The notes beneath the pieces were generated by a model. The model ran no database searches. It had not been told where the DNA came from and was given only the letters and a program-made list of their open reading frames with translations. Shown here piece by piece: positions 15,299 through 24,203 of a stretch of DNA of 32,381 bases. Made by a program: the position numbers and the translations under genes. The stretch's first letter is position 1; each line of letters begins with the position of its first letter. Origin of the DNA: Chloroflexota bacterium (GTDB lineage Bacteria > Chloroflexota > UBA11872 > UBA12225); NCBI GenBank assembly GCA_016199265.1, contig JACQGX010000223.1:1-32381 (forward strand), written 5' to 3'.

Positions 15299-17782
15299 TT
15301 ACGCTTCCGCCGGCAGTACCGCCAGACCAGCGACTCGGTCGCCATCGGCCAGGTTGACCAGCACCGAGCCTCGTGAGCCACGCCCCAGGAGTGGGATCTC
15401 CCGGGCCACCAGGCGTACCGCCTGGCCGGCGCTGGTGCGCACGATCACGTCGCTATCGGGCAGCGTGATCGCCGCGGCGGCCGGCGCCAGACCGGCCGTG
15501 CCCACCTGTACGCCCCCCGTCGCCCGGCCCTTCACCGGGAACTCGCCGATTGGCGTCCGCTTGCCGATGCCGTTCTCGAACAGCACCGTCAGTGCGCCCT
15601 TGTCGCTGGGCCGTACCGTCCCGGCGGCGATGACGCGCGCGCTCTTGGCCAGCGAGATCGCGGCCACGCCCTGCGTGCCCCGGCCGGTCGGGCGCACGTC
15701 GGACTCGGCGAACCGCAGCGCCTTGCCGTCGCTCGCCACCAGGAGGTACTCGCCCTCGCCGCCCGATAGGAACGCCGCGACCACTTGATCGCCCGTCGCC
15801 AGCTTGAAGTCCTGCACGCCGGTCTGCGCCGCCGCCCGGTACTCCACGAGCGCCGACTTCTTGATCCTGCCCTGCGCCGTCACCAGCGTCAGATACCGGC
15901 CGCCGCCGGACGCTCCGGCTTTACCAGCCTCATCGCCGCTGCCGTTGAGATCGGCCACCGCGAGCGCCGCGACGACCGATTCGCCCGGATCCAGCCGCAC
16001 GAGCTTACGCAGCGCCTCGCCCCGGCTGGTGCGGTTCGCTTCCAGCAGTTCGTGGCCGCGCAGGTAAAAGACACGCCCGCGAGTGGTCGGCAGCAGAACG
16101 TAGTTGGTCGTCGTCGCCGGCGCGAGCGAGACGAGCGCCGATTCGCGCGTCACCGCCCGCTTGTACGCGCCCCGCGGCGTCGCCTTGATCGTCCCATCGG
16201 CGCCGAGTGCCACGAGGATCGGCGCCGTCTCGACGCTCGGCGCCACTTCGGTCACCTCGACGGTCGCATCGCCCTCGCGGTCGATCCGCGTCCGGCGCGC
16301 GTCGCCTTGTGCCTCGATAGTCGCCTCCATCTCCGCCTTGACCGCCGCGATCATCTTCTCGCGGCTGCCCAGCAGCTCCTTGAGCGCGGCGATCTTCTGC
16401 GTCAGCTCGCGCTTTTCGGTCGCGTAGCGCGACGCGTCCAGGCGTGTCACCTGCGCCAGCGTCATATCGGCGATGACCTGCGCCTGTACCTCGGACAGGT
16501 TGTAGCGCGCCCGAATCTGCGCCTTGGCCTCGTTGCGATCGCGCGAGGCCTGGAAAATCCGCACGATCTCCTGTGCGTTGGCCGCGCCGATGATCAACCC
16601 CAGCACGACGTGCAGCCGCTGCTCGGCCTGTTCCAGGTCGTAGCGCGAGCGGCGCTCGAGCACGTCGAGCTGATGGGCGTTGTAGTGGTTGAGCAGCTCC
16701 ACCATGCCCACCTGCTTTGGCTGGCGCGCCGGCTCCCAGCTCTCGCCGAACAGGAAGACCATCTGTACCGCCACGCTCGTCTGCAGCTCGGTGTACTTGT
16801 ACAGCGCATTCAGCATCTGCGCCGGGTCGCCGTCGCGCTTGACGTCGAGCACGATGCGGATGCCTTTCTCGGTGTCCGACTCGTCGCGGATCTCCGGCAC
16901 CAGCCCGTCCAGCCGGCGCTCGTTGAACGCCTTGACGATGCTGTTCTTCAAGCGCGCCTTGCTGATCGGCGGCAGCTTGGAGATGACCAGCGAGCGCTGG
17001 CGCGGCCCTTCCTCGAGCTTGACGACGCCGCGCACGATCAGCCGTCCCTTGCCGTTCGCGAGGTACTCGCGGATGCCCTCCTCGCCGACGACGATGCCGC
17101 CGCCCGGGAAATCCGGTCCCTGGATGTACTTGAGCAGCTCCAGCACCGACATCTGCGGCTTGCCGTACAGCGCGATGCAGGCGCGCAACGCTTCCGTCAG
17201 GTTGTGCGGCGGAATGCTCGTCGAGAGGCCGACGGCGATGCCGCTCGCTGGGTTGCACACCGGCGGAATCCGCGCCGGCAGGTACTCCGCCTCGACGACG
17301 CGCGCGTCCTGCTTGTACGTCGGCTTGAGCGGCACCGTCTCCTTTTCGATGTCGCGCAGCATCAGCTCGCCGAGCGCCGAAAGGCGCATCTCGGTGTAGC
17401 GGTAGTGCGCCGCCGGGTCCTCGTCGATCGACCCAAAGTTGCCCTGCCCGTCGATCAACGGGTAGCGCATCGTGAAGTCCTGCGCCAGGCGCACCGCCGC
17501 GTCGTACACCGAGCCGTCACCGTGCGGGTGGTAATCTCCCAGCACCTTTCCCACCACCTCGGCGCTCTTGACCGTCGGCCGGCTCGACAAGTACCGGTTG
17601 GCCCACATGCAATACAGAATGCGCCGCTGCACCGGCTTGAGCCCGTCGCGCGCGTCGGGCAACGCCCGGTCGGTGACGACCGACAACCCGTACGTCGCGA
17701 ACGCCCGCTCGAGCAGCACGCCGAATTCTTCGAGCTTGACCGCCCCCGTGCTGTTGGGGTCGTTGAATACTGTGTCTGCCAT
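15299..17782 (-). CDS. gyrA: DNA gyrase/topoisomerase IV subunit A
   Basis: 827 aa; ALPDARDGLKPVQRRILYCMW, KSAEVVGKVLGDYHPHGDGSVYDAAVRLAQDF, catalytic RYTEMRL, C-terminal beta-pinwheel repeats. Confidence 0.93.
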   Translation of the reverse strand: MADTVFNDPNSTGAVKLEEFGVLLERAFATYGLSVVTDRALPDARDGLKPVQRRILYCMWANRYLSSRPTVKSAEVVGKVLGDYHPHGDGSVYDAAVRLAQDFTMRYPLIDGQGNFGSIDEDPAAHYRYTEMRLSALGELMLRDIEKETVPLKPTYKQDARVVEAEYLPARIPPVCNPASGIAVGLSTSIPPHNLTEALRACIALYGKPQMSVLELLKYIQGPDFPGGGIVVGEEGIREYLANGKGRLIVRGVVKLEEGPRQRSLVISKLPPISKARLKNSIVKAFNERRLDGLVPEIRDESDTEKGIRIVLDVKRDGDPAQMLNALYKYTELQTSVAVQMVFLFGESWEPARQPKQVGMVELLNHYNAHQLDVLERRSRYDLEQAEQRLHVVLGLIIGAANAQEIVRIFQASRDRNEAKAQIRARYNLSEVQAQVIADMTLAQVTRLDASRYATEKRELTQKIAALKELLGSREKMIAAVKAEMEATIEAQGDARRTRIDREGDATVEVTEVAPSVETAPILVALGADGTIKATPRGAYKRAVTRESALVSLAPATTTNYVLLPTTRGRVFYLRGHELLEANRTSRGEALRKLVRLDPGESVVAALAVADLNGSGDEAGKAGASGGGRYLTLVTAQGRIKKSALVEYRAAAQTGVQDFKLATGDQVVAAFLSGGEGEYLLVASDGKALRFAESDVRPTGRGTQGVAAISLAKSARVIAAGTVRPSDKGALTVLFENGIGKRTPIGEFPVKGRATGGVQVGTAGLAPAAAAITLPDSDVIVRTSAGQAVRLVAREIPLLGRGSRGSVLVNLADGDRVAGLAVLPAEA

Positions 17783-17804
17783 CGTCTTCTGGTGGTCAGG
17801 TGGT

Positions 17805-17880
17805 GATCACGACTTGATCACGACTTGATCACGACTTGATCACGACTTGATCACGACTTGATCACGACTTGATCACGACT
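17805..17880. repeat. 11-bp tandem array GATCACGACTT x 6.9
   Basis: Six perfect units plus 10/11 of a seventh, filling most of the gyrB stop to gyrA start gap. Confidence 0.98.
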
Positions 17881-20013
17881 CTACACGTCCACCTCTTCCA
17901 CTTCACGCGCATGCTTGGCAAGGAACTCACGCCGCAGCTCGGCGTTGCCCTCTTCCATCAGCGCCGACACCAGCTTCGTGGCCACAGCGGCGTCTTCGAG
18001 CGTCACTTTCTTGAGCATGCGCTTTGCCGGGTCGAGCGTCGTCTCGCGCAACTGCTTGGCCGTCATCTCACCCAAGCCCTTGTAGCGCCGGAAGTCGAGC
18101 CCTTCTGCCCCCCGGTTCTGCGCCTGCCAGCGCTTGCGCGCCTCGTCGTCGGCCAGCCAGATCGTCTTGCCCTTGTACTGCACCGAGTACAGCGGCGGGC
18201 AGCCGATAAACACGTGCCCGCGTTCGATCAACTCGCCGAATTCCTGGTAGAACAGCGTCAGCAGCAGGCACTGAATGTGCAGGCCGTCGACGTCGGCATC
18301 GGTGAGAAAGACGATCCGCTTGAACTTCAGGCGGCTGTAGTCGAACGACGCGCGGGTGCCGCACCCCAGCACGCTCAAAATCGTGCGGATCTCTTCATTC
18401 TCGACAATTCGTTTCAAGTCGGCCTTTGCGACGTTGAGCGGCTTGCCGCGCAGCTTGAGCACCGCCTGGAATTCGGAAAACCGGCCCTGGGAGGCCGTGC
18501 CACCGGCCGAGTCCCCTTCCACCAGGAAGAGCTCGGCGCGGTCGGGGTCCTTCGTGATGCAGGGAATGAACTTCTTCGAGACGGTCGAGTCGATCAGCTC
18601 GCCGCTCTTCTTCTGTCCCGAGCGCGCCAGCTCCTCGACCAGCAGCGCCTCGTTGCGCGCCTTCTGCATCTCGTTGATCTTGCGCAGCCAGTCACGCCCA
18701 CCCCCTCCGGCGTTGGCCTCGAACCACTCCTTGAGCCCTTCGTCGATGATCGAGCGGACGATGCCTTCAACCGGCGCGTTGTTGAGCCGGTCCTTCGTTT
18801 GCCCCTGGAATTGTGGATTGGCCAGCTTGACCGAGACGACCGCCCCCAGCCCCTGCTGGATGACGTCGGCCCTAAAGCCTTGCTTCTCGCGATCCTTGAT
18901 GACGCCGATGCGCAGCGCCTGGTCGTTGAGCACCCGCGTGAGCGCCGCCTTGAAGCCCGTCTCGTGGACGCCGCCGTCGCGTGTGCGCACGCCGTTGGCG
19001 TAGCTCAATATCGTCGTGCGGTAGCCCGTATTCGGCAGCAACGCCAGCTCGACCGCCACGTCGTCGCGGCTCTTCGCCAGCGCGATCGGCTTGCTGAACA
19101 GCGCCGTCGCGTCCGACGGCGTCAGCGCTTTGACGAAGTCGGAGACACCGTCCTTCGAGACGAACGTCTTCGTCACCAACTGCCCGGCATCGCCGTCCCA
19201 GTGGCTGAACTCGATTGTCAGCCCTCGGTTGAGATACGCCGCCGCCTGCAGCCGGCTCTCGATCAGCTCCGGCGCGTAGTGCGCGTCCTTGTCGAAGATG
19301 CTGCGGTCGTAGAGCCAGCGCAGCTCGGTGCCGCGCTGCTGCGTCTCGGCCGGCATGACCGTGTGCGGCCCGGCTTTGCCCTGCCGGAACGACTGCCGGA
19401 ATTGCTGCCCGTCGCGCCAGACGGTGAGCGTGAGCTGCTCCGAGAGCGCGTTGATCACCGTCGCGCCGACGCCGTGCAGGCCGCCGGCCGTCTTGTACAC
19501 GCCCTCCTCGAACTTGCCGCCCGAGTGGGGCACCGTCATGATCAGCGTCGCCGCCGGAAGGGGCTTGTTCTGATACGGCTTCAGGTCGAACGGAATGCCG
19601 CGCCCTTCGTCGCGCACCGTCACCCAGCCGTCCCGGTCGATACTGACCGAGATACGCGTACCGTACCCGGCGTTGGCCTCGTCGACCGCGTTGTCGACCG
19701 CCTCGTAGATGAGGTGGCAGAGCCCCGACGTGCTCGTCGAGCCAATGTACATGCCCGGCCGGTGCCGGATCGCTTGGATGCCCTCCAGGATCTGAATGTC
19801 GGACGCGGTATAGCTCGCTGCCCCGGCCGCTCCGCCGCGCGCGCGGCCGCCTTTGCCGGGTGCCGTCGCCTTTCCTTCGGCCAGCTTCTCGGCCGCGACG
19901 GCCTGCGCGGCGCTCTGCGCTCGGCCGTTCCCGCCCTTGCTGCGTCCGGCGGCGTCTCGCTCCCCGGTGGCCAGTGCGAGCGCCACGTCCGTCAACTCAA
20001 GCTGCTGTGCCAC
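17881..20013 (-). CDS. gyrB: DNA gyrase/topoisomerase IV subunit B
   Basis: IQILEGIQAIRHRPGMYIGSTSTSGLCHLIYEAVDNAVDEANAGYGTRISV, LFLVEGDSAGGTASQGR, LTDADVDGLHI, RRYKGLGEMTAKQLRETTLDP; Ala/Gly-rich N-terminal extension of about 65 aa. Confidence 0.95.
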   Translation of the reverse strand: MAQQLELTDVALALATGERDAAGRSKGGNGRAQSAAQAVAAEKLAEGKATAPGKGGRARGGAAGAASYTASDIQILEGIQAIRHRPGMYIGSTSTSGLCHLIYEAVDNAVDEANAGYGTRISVSIDRDGWVTVRDEGRGIPFDLKPYQNKPLPAATLIMTVPHSGGKFEEGVYKTAGGLHGVGATVINALSEQLTLTVWRDGQQFRQSFRQGKAGPHTVMPAETQQRGTELRWLYDRSIFDKDAHYAPELIESRLQAAAYLNRGLTIEFSHWDGDAGQLVTKTFVSKDGVSDFVKALTPSDATALFSKPIALAKSRDDVAVELALLPNTGYRTTILSYANGVRTRDGGVHETGFKAALTRVLNDQALRIGVIKDREKQGFRADVIQQGLGAVVSVKLANPQFQGQTKDRLNNAPVEGIVRSIIDEGLKEWFEANAGGGGRDWLRKINEMQKARNEALLVEELARSGQKKSGELIDSTVSKKFIPCITKDPDRAELFLVEGDSAGGTASQGRFSEFQAVLKLRGKPLNVAKADLKRIVENEEIRTILSVLGCGTRASFDYSRLKFKRIVFLTDADVDGLHIQCLLLTLFYQEFGELIERGHVFIGCPPLYSVQYKGKTIWLADDEARKRWQAQNRGAEGLDFRRYKGLGEMTAKQLRETTLDPAKRMLKKVTLEDAAVATKLVSALMEEGNAELRREFLAKHAREVEEVDV

Positions 20014-20050
20014 GATACCTCCTCACCCCCTCGTGAACTACCACTGCTAC

Positions 20051-20065
20051 GTTCTATTATAGAAC
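20051..20065 (-). promoter_or_regulatory. gyrB -10 element embedded in an operator-like palindrome
   Basis: gttctattatagaac: 7-bp perfect arms; minus strand contains consensus TATAAT (20061-20056). Confidence 0.5.
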
Positions 20066-20287
20066 ATCTGATCTATTCCCTGTCACCGTACGCCTTCCAA
20101 CGGGCGGCGGCCTCGGGAGCATCTCTCCGAAACTCTACAACGCCGGACGGGTGCTTCCCGGTCCGTAGGAGCCCCGTTCCACGAGCTAGTCCCATGCAGG
20201 CGGCTGAACGCGCTACACGTCTTCCGGCGTGAGACCGGTCAAGCGGGAGATGCGAGCCAGCATCCGCCAGCCGATTTCCTCCCGGCC

Positions 20288-21385
20288 TTACGCGATCAAG
20301 CCCGCCGCCACGAAGCCTGGCTCCGGCCGGAGCACGAGCGCCGCCGCGCCGATCGCGCCCGCATCGCTTCCCAACGGCGACGGCACGGCGTACGTCTGCG
20401 GCTCCGGCCCATGCGGCCGCAGCCGCGCGAGATTGGCCCACAGCGCTTCGAACAGCGGTGCGCCCGCCTCAGCCAACCCGCCGCCGATCACCACCACCTC
20501 CGGGTCGAGCATCCGGCCGGCGATCAGCACCGCCAGCGCCAGGTAGTAGCCCTCACGGTCAAGCAAGTGCCGCGCAGCGGGATCACCTTCCTGCGCCGCC
20601 TGCACCACGTGCGGCGCGCCGATCGCGCCCAACTGCCCCCCCGCTAGGTCGAGCAGCCGCGGCGCACGCCCGGTCTCGGCCAGATGCTGTGCCGCCGCCG
20701 CCAGCGCCGGTCCCGATGCCACTGCCTCGAGGCAGCCGGCCATTCCGCACTTACAGCGCGGACCGTTTTCCAACAACGGAATGTGCCCAATCTCCCCTGC
20801 GCTCCGCTTCCCGCGCACGATGCGTCCCGACTCAATCAGCCCCGACCCGATGCCCGTCCCAAGCGTAACGAACACGAGATGCTCCACTTGCCTGACTCGC
20901 TGGCCGGGCGATGCAAGCCCTGCACCTTTTTCCTGCCCGGCGAGGGCCGGTAGGCTGCCTGATCGCTCGCCAACGACTGAAGCTAGCTCTGTGCTTGACA
21001 TCGCGCCGGCCCCGAAGCACCGTTCCCCCCACGCGGCGGCGTTCACGTCGTTGTCAAGCAACGCCGCGACCCCATAGCGGTCTCGCAGCGACGCCGCCAG
21101 CGGCAGATTGCGCCAAGCGAGATTGGTTGCGCCTCGAATGACGCCGGCCCGCCAGTCGATCCCTCCGGGTGAACCGGCCCCGATCCCGTTCAGCCGCTCC
21201 CGTGCCCGCGGCACGGAGGCAAGCACCTCGTCGACCACGCGAAAGATGCTCTCCCGCCCGGCCACGTTGTTCTCCGGTGCCACCGGTCCACGCGCCCGCG
21301 CCAGGACCGCGCCGCTCTCTCCTACGAGAACAGCGGCAACCTTGGTTCCGCCGATGTCGACGCCAAGCGCCAAATCACGTTTCAC
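20288..21385 (-). CDS. ROK family sugar kinase / glucokinase-like
   Basis: GTG start; DLALGVDIGGTKVAAVLVGESG, CKCGMAGCLEAVASGPAL (ROK zinc motif), about 36-aa insertion after FGAG. Confidence 0.92.
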   Translation of the reverse strand: MKRDLALGVDIGGTKVAAVLVGESGAVLARARGPVAPENNVAGRESIFRVVDEVLASVPRARERLNGIGAGSPGGIDWRAGVIRGATNLAWRNLPLAASLRDRYGVAALLDNDVNAAAWGERCFGAGAMSSTELASVVGERSGSLPALAGQEKGAGLASPGQRVRQVEHLVFVTLGTGIGSGLIESGRIVRGKRSAGEIGHIPLLENGPRCKCGMAGCLEAVASGPALAAAAQHLAETGRAPRLLDLAGGQLGAIGAPHVVQAAQEGDPAARHLLDREGYYLALAVLIAGRMLDPEVVVIGGGLAEAGAPLFEALWANLARLRPHGPEPQTYAVPSPLGSDAGAIGAAALVLRPEPGFVAAGLIA

Positions 21386-21390
21386 GTCTC

Positions 21391-22695
21391 TTACGTCGCG
21401 CGTTTGACGCGATAGCGCATCGCCAACTGCTCGTCCTCTGCCGCCCGCGCCGCTTCCGTCGCCGGATCGCGCTTGAACACCACCTCGCCCGCCACCATCG
21501 TTAACACGCACCGGCGATCGTTTCCGGGTAGCTCGCACAATCCGCCGCCGAGCCGGGTGCCCGGGACCGGACCAAACACAGCCACGTCGGCATCGTAACC
21601 GGGTGCCAGACGGCCCTTGCGCGTCGCCAGCCCGAGCTCGATCGCCGGTACCGTCGCGCCCATCCGCGCGGCGTGCTCCCACGGCACACCGCCATCGGTC
21701 GTCAGCACCGCCACGTCACGGTCGATCGGCGAACCGCTCCCCGCCAGCGTGCCTTTCTCCGTCCAGCAGCCGAGGTCATCGCGGATCTCCAGTTTCCGCT
21801 CGCCGTCGTGATAGACCCCCGGAGGAAACCCGCCGAAGCGCGTGCCGTCGGTCACCAGCGCCACCCCGTCCTGTCCCTTACAGCGGTAAAGCAATTGTTG
21901 AAAGAGCGCGTGGACGTGCGCGCCGTCGGGAATCAGCTCGGCGACGATCCGCGGATCGGTGCACACCACCGCAGCGGCGCCGGGAGCGCGGTGGTGCAGC
22001 GGCTGCATGCCGTTGAACGTGTGCGTCGCGTGCCGGATGCCGGCCGTGATCGCGTCGCGCACCATCTCGGGTGAGGCCGTCGTATGCCCGATCGACGGAA
22101 TGACCCCGGCACGCGAGAGCGTCTCGATGAACGGCAGCGCCTCGGGAAACTCCGGCGCACACGACACCAGCTTGACGTGGCCGCACGCCGCGTCTTGCAC
22201 GCGCAAGAAGTCGTTCGGATCGGGCGGGAACAGCTCGCGCCCGCTACCCCCGCGCGCGCCCCAGCTCACCCACGCGTCCCAGTTCAGCCACGGCCCCTCA
22301 ATGTGAAAGCCAACCGCCCGCGCGCCGGCCGTCGGCTGACCCACGAGGTCCGCCAGCGCCGGCAGCCACCGTACCATCTCCGCCGGAGGCCCACCCACCG
22401 TCATCAGCAGCGCGGTACACCCCGACTCTGCCCGCCGGCGCAGGATCGTGTGCGCCGTCTCCGGCCCGTCGGTGTAGCGCAGCCCCCAGCCGCCGTGCGT
22501 GTGAACGTCGATCAGTCCCGGTGTCAAGATCGCATCGGAGCCCAGGTCATGCACCTCGGCGCCGTCCGGCACCGCCTCCCGATGTGTCAAGAGGCGCTGC
22601 ACGATCCCATCCTCGGCCAGTACCCCCACTACTCCCGGCGCCCGTTCCGGCGTCAACACCGTCCCCGCCAGCAGCGCCACCGGTCGATCAGCCAT
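21391..22695 (-). CDS. nagA: N-acetylglucosamine-6-phosphate deacetylase
   Basis: ILTPGLIDVHTHGGWGLRYTDG, GFHIEGPWLN, SIGHTTASPEMVRDAITAGIRHATHTFNGMQPLHHRAPGA. Confidence 0.9.
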   Translation of the reverse strand: MADRPVALLAGTVLTPERAPGVVGVLAEDGIVQRLLTHREAVPDGAEVHDLGSDAILTPGLIDVHTHGGWGLRYTDGPETAHTILRRRAESGCTALLMTVGGPPAEMVRWLPALADLVGQPTAGARAVGFHIEGPWLNWDAWVSWGARGGSGRELFPPDPNDFLRVQDAACGHVKLVSCAPEFPEALPFIETLSRAGVIPSIGHTTASPEMVRDAITAGIRHATHTFNGMQPLHHRAPGAAAVVCTDPRIVAELIPDGAHVHALFQQLLYRCKGQDGVALVTDGTRFGGFPPGVYHDGERKLEIRDDLGCWTEKGTLAGSGSPIDRDVAVLTTDGGVPWEHAARMGATVPAIELGLATRKGRLAPGYDADVAVFGPVPGTRLGGGLCELPGNDRRCVLTMVAGEVVFKRDPATEAARAAEDEQLAMRYRVKRAT

Positions 22696-22702
22696 CGTTC
22701 TC

Positions 22703-22790
22703 AGTTCCGAGTTCCGAGTTCCGAGTTCCTAGTTGGGAGATGGTTGGGAGCGGTCGATTCCGGGCCTCCCAACTCGGAACTCGGAACTCT
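22703..22790. repeat. Heptamer array AGTTCCG x3-5 with inverted partner (hairpin)
   Basis: Left arm gagttccgagttcctagttgggag 22716-22739, right arm ctcccaactcggaactcggaactc 22766-22789, 23/24 complementary. Confidence 0.85.
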
Positions 22791-22791
22791 G

Positions 22792-23163
22792 CTAGAGCCG
22801 TCCCTGCTTGGCCAATTCGTTCTTGACCGCGACCAAATAGTCGCGCACCCGGTGAATCTCCGACCACCAGGTGCCGTCCGACTCGCGGCCGGAAGCCAGC
22901 GCGATGCAGAGCACGTCGCCGCGCTCGTCCCGCCGGCGGAGCTGTACGCGGTCGCCGGCACGGTCGATGACCACCGCGCCGAGGTAGTCTTCGACCTCGG
23001 CCGCGAAGTGCGCCAGCGCTCCCTCGTCTCCGGCCGCCAACTGCTGGCCGAGCGCCTGTTCCACGACGGCGATTTCTCCTTCGACCTCCGCCAACCGCCG
23101 GCGGAGGTCGTCACGCTGCGTGTACAGCGTGCGTAGCTTGAAATTGAAGCGGGACTGTGGCAT
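22792..23163 (-). CDS. Hypothetical protein (coiled-coil-like, C-terminal beta-rich domain)
   Basis: MPQSRFNFKLRTLYTQRDDLRRRLAEVEGEIAVVEQALGQQ...; longest ORF extends to 23220. Confidence 0.6.
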   Translation of the reverse strand: MPQSRFNFKLRTLYTQRDDLRRRLAEVEGEIAVVEQALGQQLAAGDEGALAHFAAEVEDYLGAVVIDRAGDRVQLRRRDERGDVLCIALASGRESDGTWWSEIHRVRDYLVAVKNELAKQGRL

Positions 23164-23250
23164 TTCTCGCACGTGCACTGTAGCATACTTCGCCACTGCG
23201 GGACGACGGCGGGGAGGCAACCCGGTGAGCTTTCGCTATAGTTGCCTCTC

Positions 23251-24159
23251 GTGCGTATCCTCATCACCGGTGCCGGCGGGCAGCTCGCCTACGACCTCCA
23301 ACGGGTGCTCGAAGGTCACGGCGGGCATAGCGGTCGCGACGATTCTGGCGGCAGCCACGAGACTATTCCGCTCGTGCGCGCCGACCTCGACGTCTGCGAT
23401 AGCGCGGCCGTGTGGCGGGCGCTCGAAACGCACCGGCCGGACGTCGTGATCAACACCGCCGCCTTTCTGCGCGTCGACGACTGCGAATGCCAGCCCGAAG
23501 CCGCGTTCCGCGTCAACGCGCTCGCGGTGCGCGCTCTCGCCGCAGCGTGCCGTCACGTCGACGCCGCGCTCGTCCACGTAAGCACCGATTACGTCTTCGG
23601 CGGTCAGCCCGAGCGTGAGCCGCTGGGCGAATCGGCCACGCCGGCGCCGACGTGCGTCTACGGCGTCTCCAAGCTCGCCGGCGAGCACCTCATCCGCTGC
23701 ACCTGGTCGAAACACTATATCGTCCGCCCATGTGGCCTGTACGGCATCGCTGGCTCGAGCGGCAAAGGCGGCAATTTCGTCCAAACGATGGTGCGCAAGG
23801 CCCGCGCCGGCGAGCCCATCGCCGTCGTCGACGACCAGACCTGCACGCCGACGTATACGCTCGACCTCGCGCAGAAAATCGCCTGGCTGATCACCACCGG
23901 CGCCTGTTATGGCCTCTACCACATCACCAACGCCGGTTGGTGCACGTGGTACGAATTCGCCCGTACCATCTTCGCCCTCGCCGGCATACGCGCCCGGCTC
24001 ACCCCCACCACGTCGACGGCGTTCAATGCGCCGGCCAGGCGTCCGGCATATTCAGTGCTCCGCCCCGATGCGCTGCGCGCCCTCGGCGCCGACGATCTCC
24101 GCCCCTGGCCGGACGCACTGCGCGCGTACCTGGTCGAGACGGCAGTGATCCCCGAGTGA
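23251..24159 (+). CDS. rfbD: dTDP-4-dehydrorhamnose reductase family (RmlD-like) protein
   Basis: VRILITGAGGQLAYDLQRVL, RPDVVINTAAFLRVDDCE, VHVSTDYVFGGQPEREPLGE, YGVSKLAGEHLI. Confidence 0.9.
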   Translation: MRILITGAGGQLAYDLQRVLEGHGGHSGRDDSGGSHETIPLVRADLDVCDSAAVWRALETHRPDVVINTAAFLRVDDCECQPEAAFRVNALAVRALAAACRHVDAALVHVSTDYVFGGQPEREPLGESATPAPTCVYGVSKLAGEHLIRCTWSKHYIVRPCGLYGIAGSSGKGGNFVQTMVRKARAGEPIAVVDDQTCTPTYTLDLAQKIAWLITTGACYGLYHITNAGWCTWYEFARTIFALAGIRARLTPTTSTAFNAPARRPAYSVLRPDALRALGADDLRPWPDALRAYLVETAVIPE

Positions 24160-24170
24160 CCGGCATAATC

Positions 24171-24203
24171 GTGATCGGGTGGTGATCAAGTCGTGATTCG
24201 TGC
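24171..24203. repeat. Reverse-orientation copies of the 11-bp repeat
   Basis: gtgatcgggtg gtgatcaagtc gtgattcgtgc; reverse complement of the gatcacgactt type. Confidence 0.75.

Noticed and set aside
15785-17806. 673-aa plus-strand ORF opposite gyrA
   Set aside because: Low-complexity R/H/V/L-rich antisense ORF, typical high-GC artefact.
17805-17880. 11-bp array considered as a CRISPR array or origin iterons
   Set aside because: No spacers between units, and no DnaA-box-like TTATCCACA; continuous tandem repeat only.
17869-20232. 787-aa plus-strand ORF opposite gyrB
   Set aside because: Same artefact; gyrB on the minus strand is unambiguous.
20073-20287. Protein-like minus-strand stretch (TGLLRTGKHPSGVVEFRRDAPEAAARWKAYGDRE) between ROK and gyrB
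   Set aside because: Looks like a possible degraded gene but I cannot name a family and the frame is broken; left uncalled.
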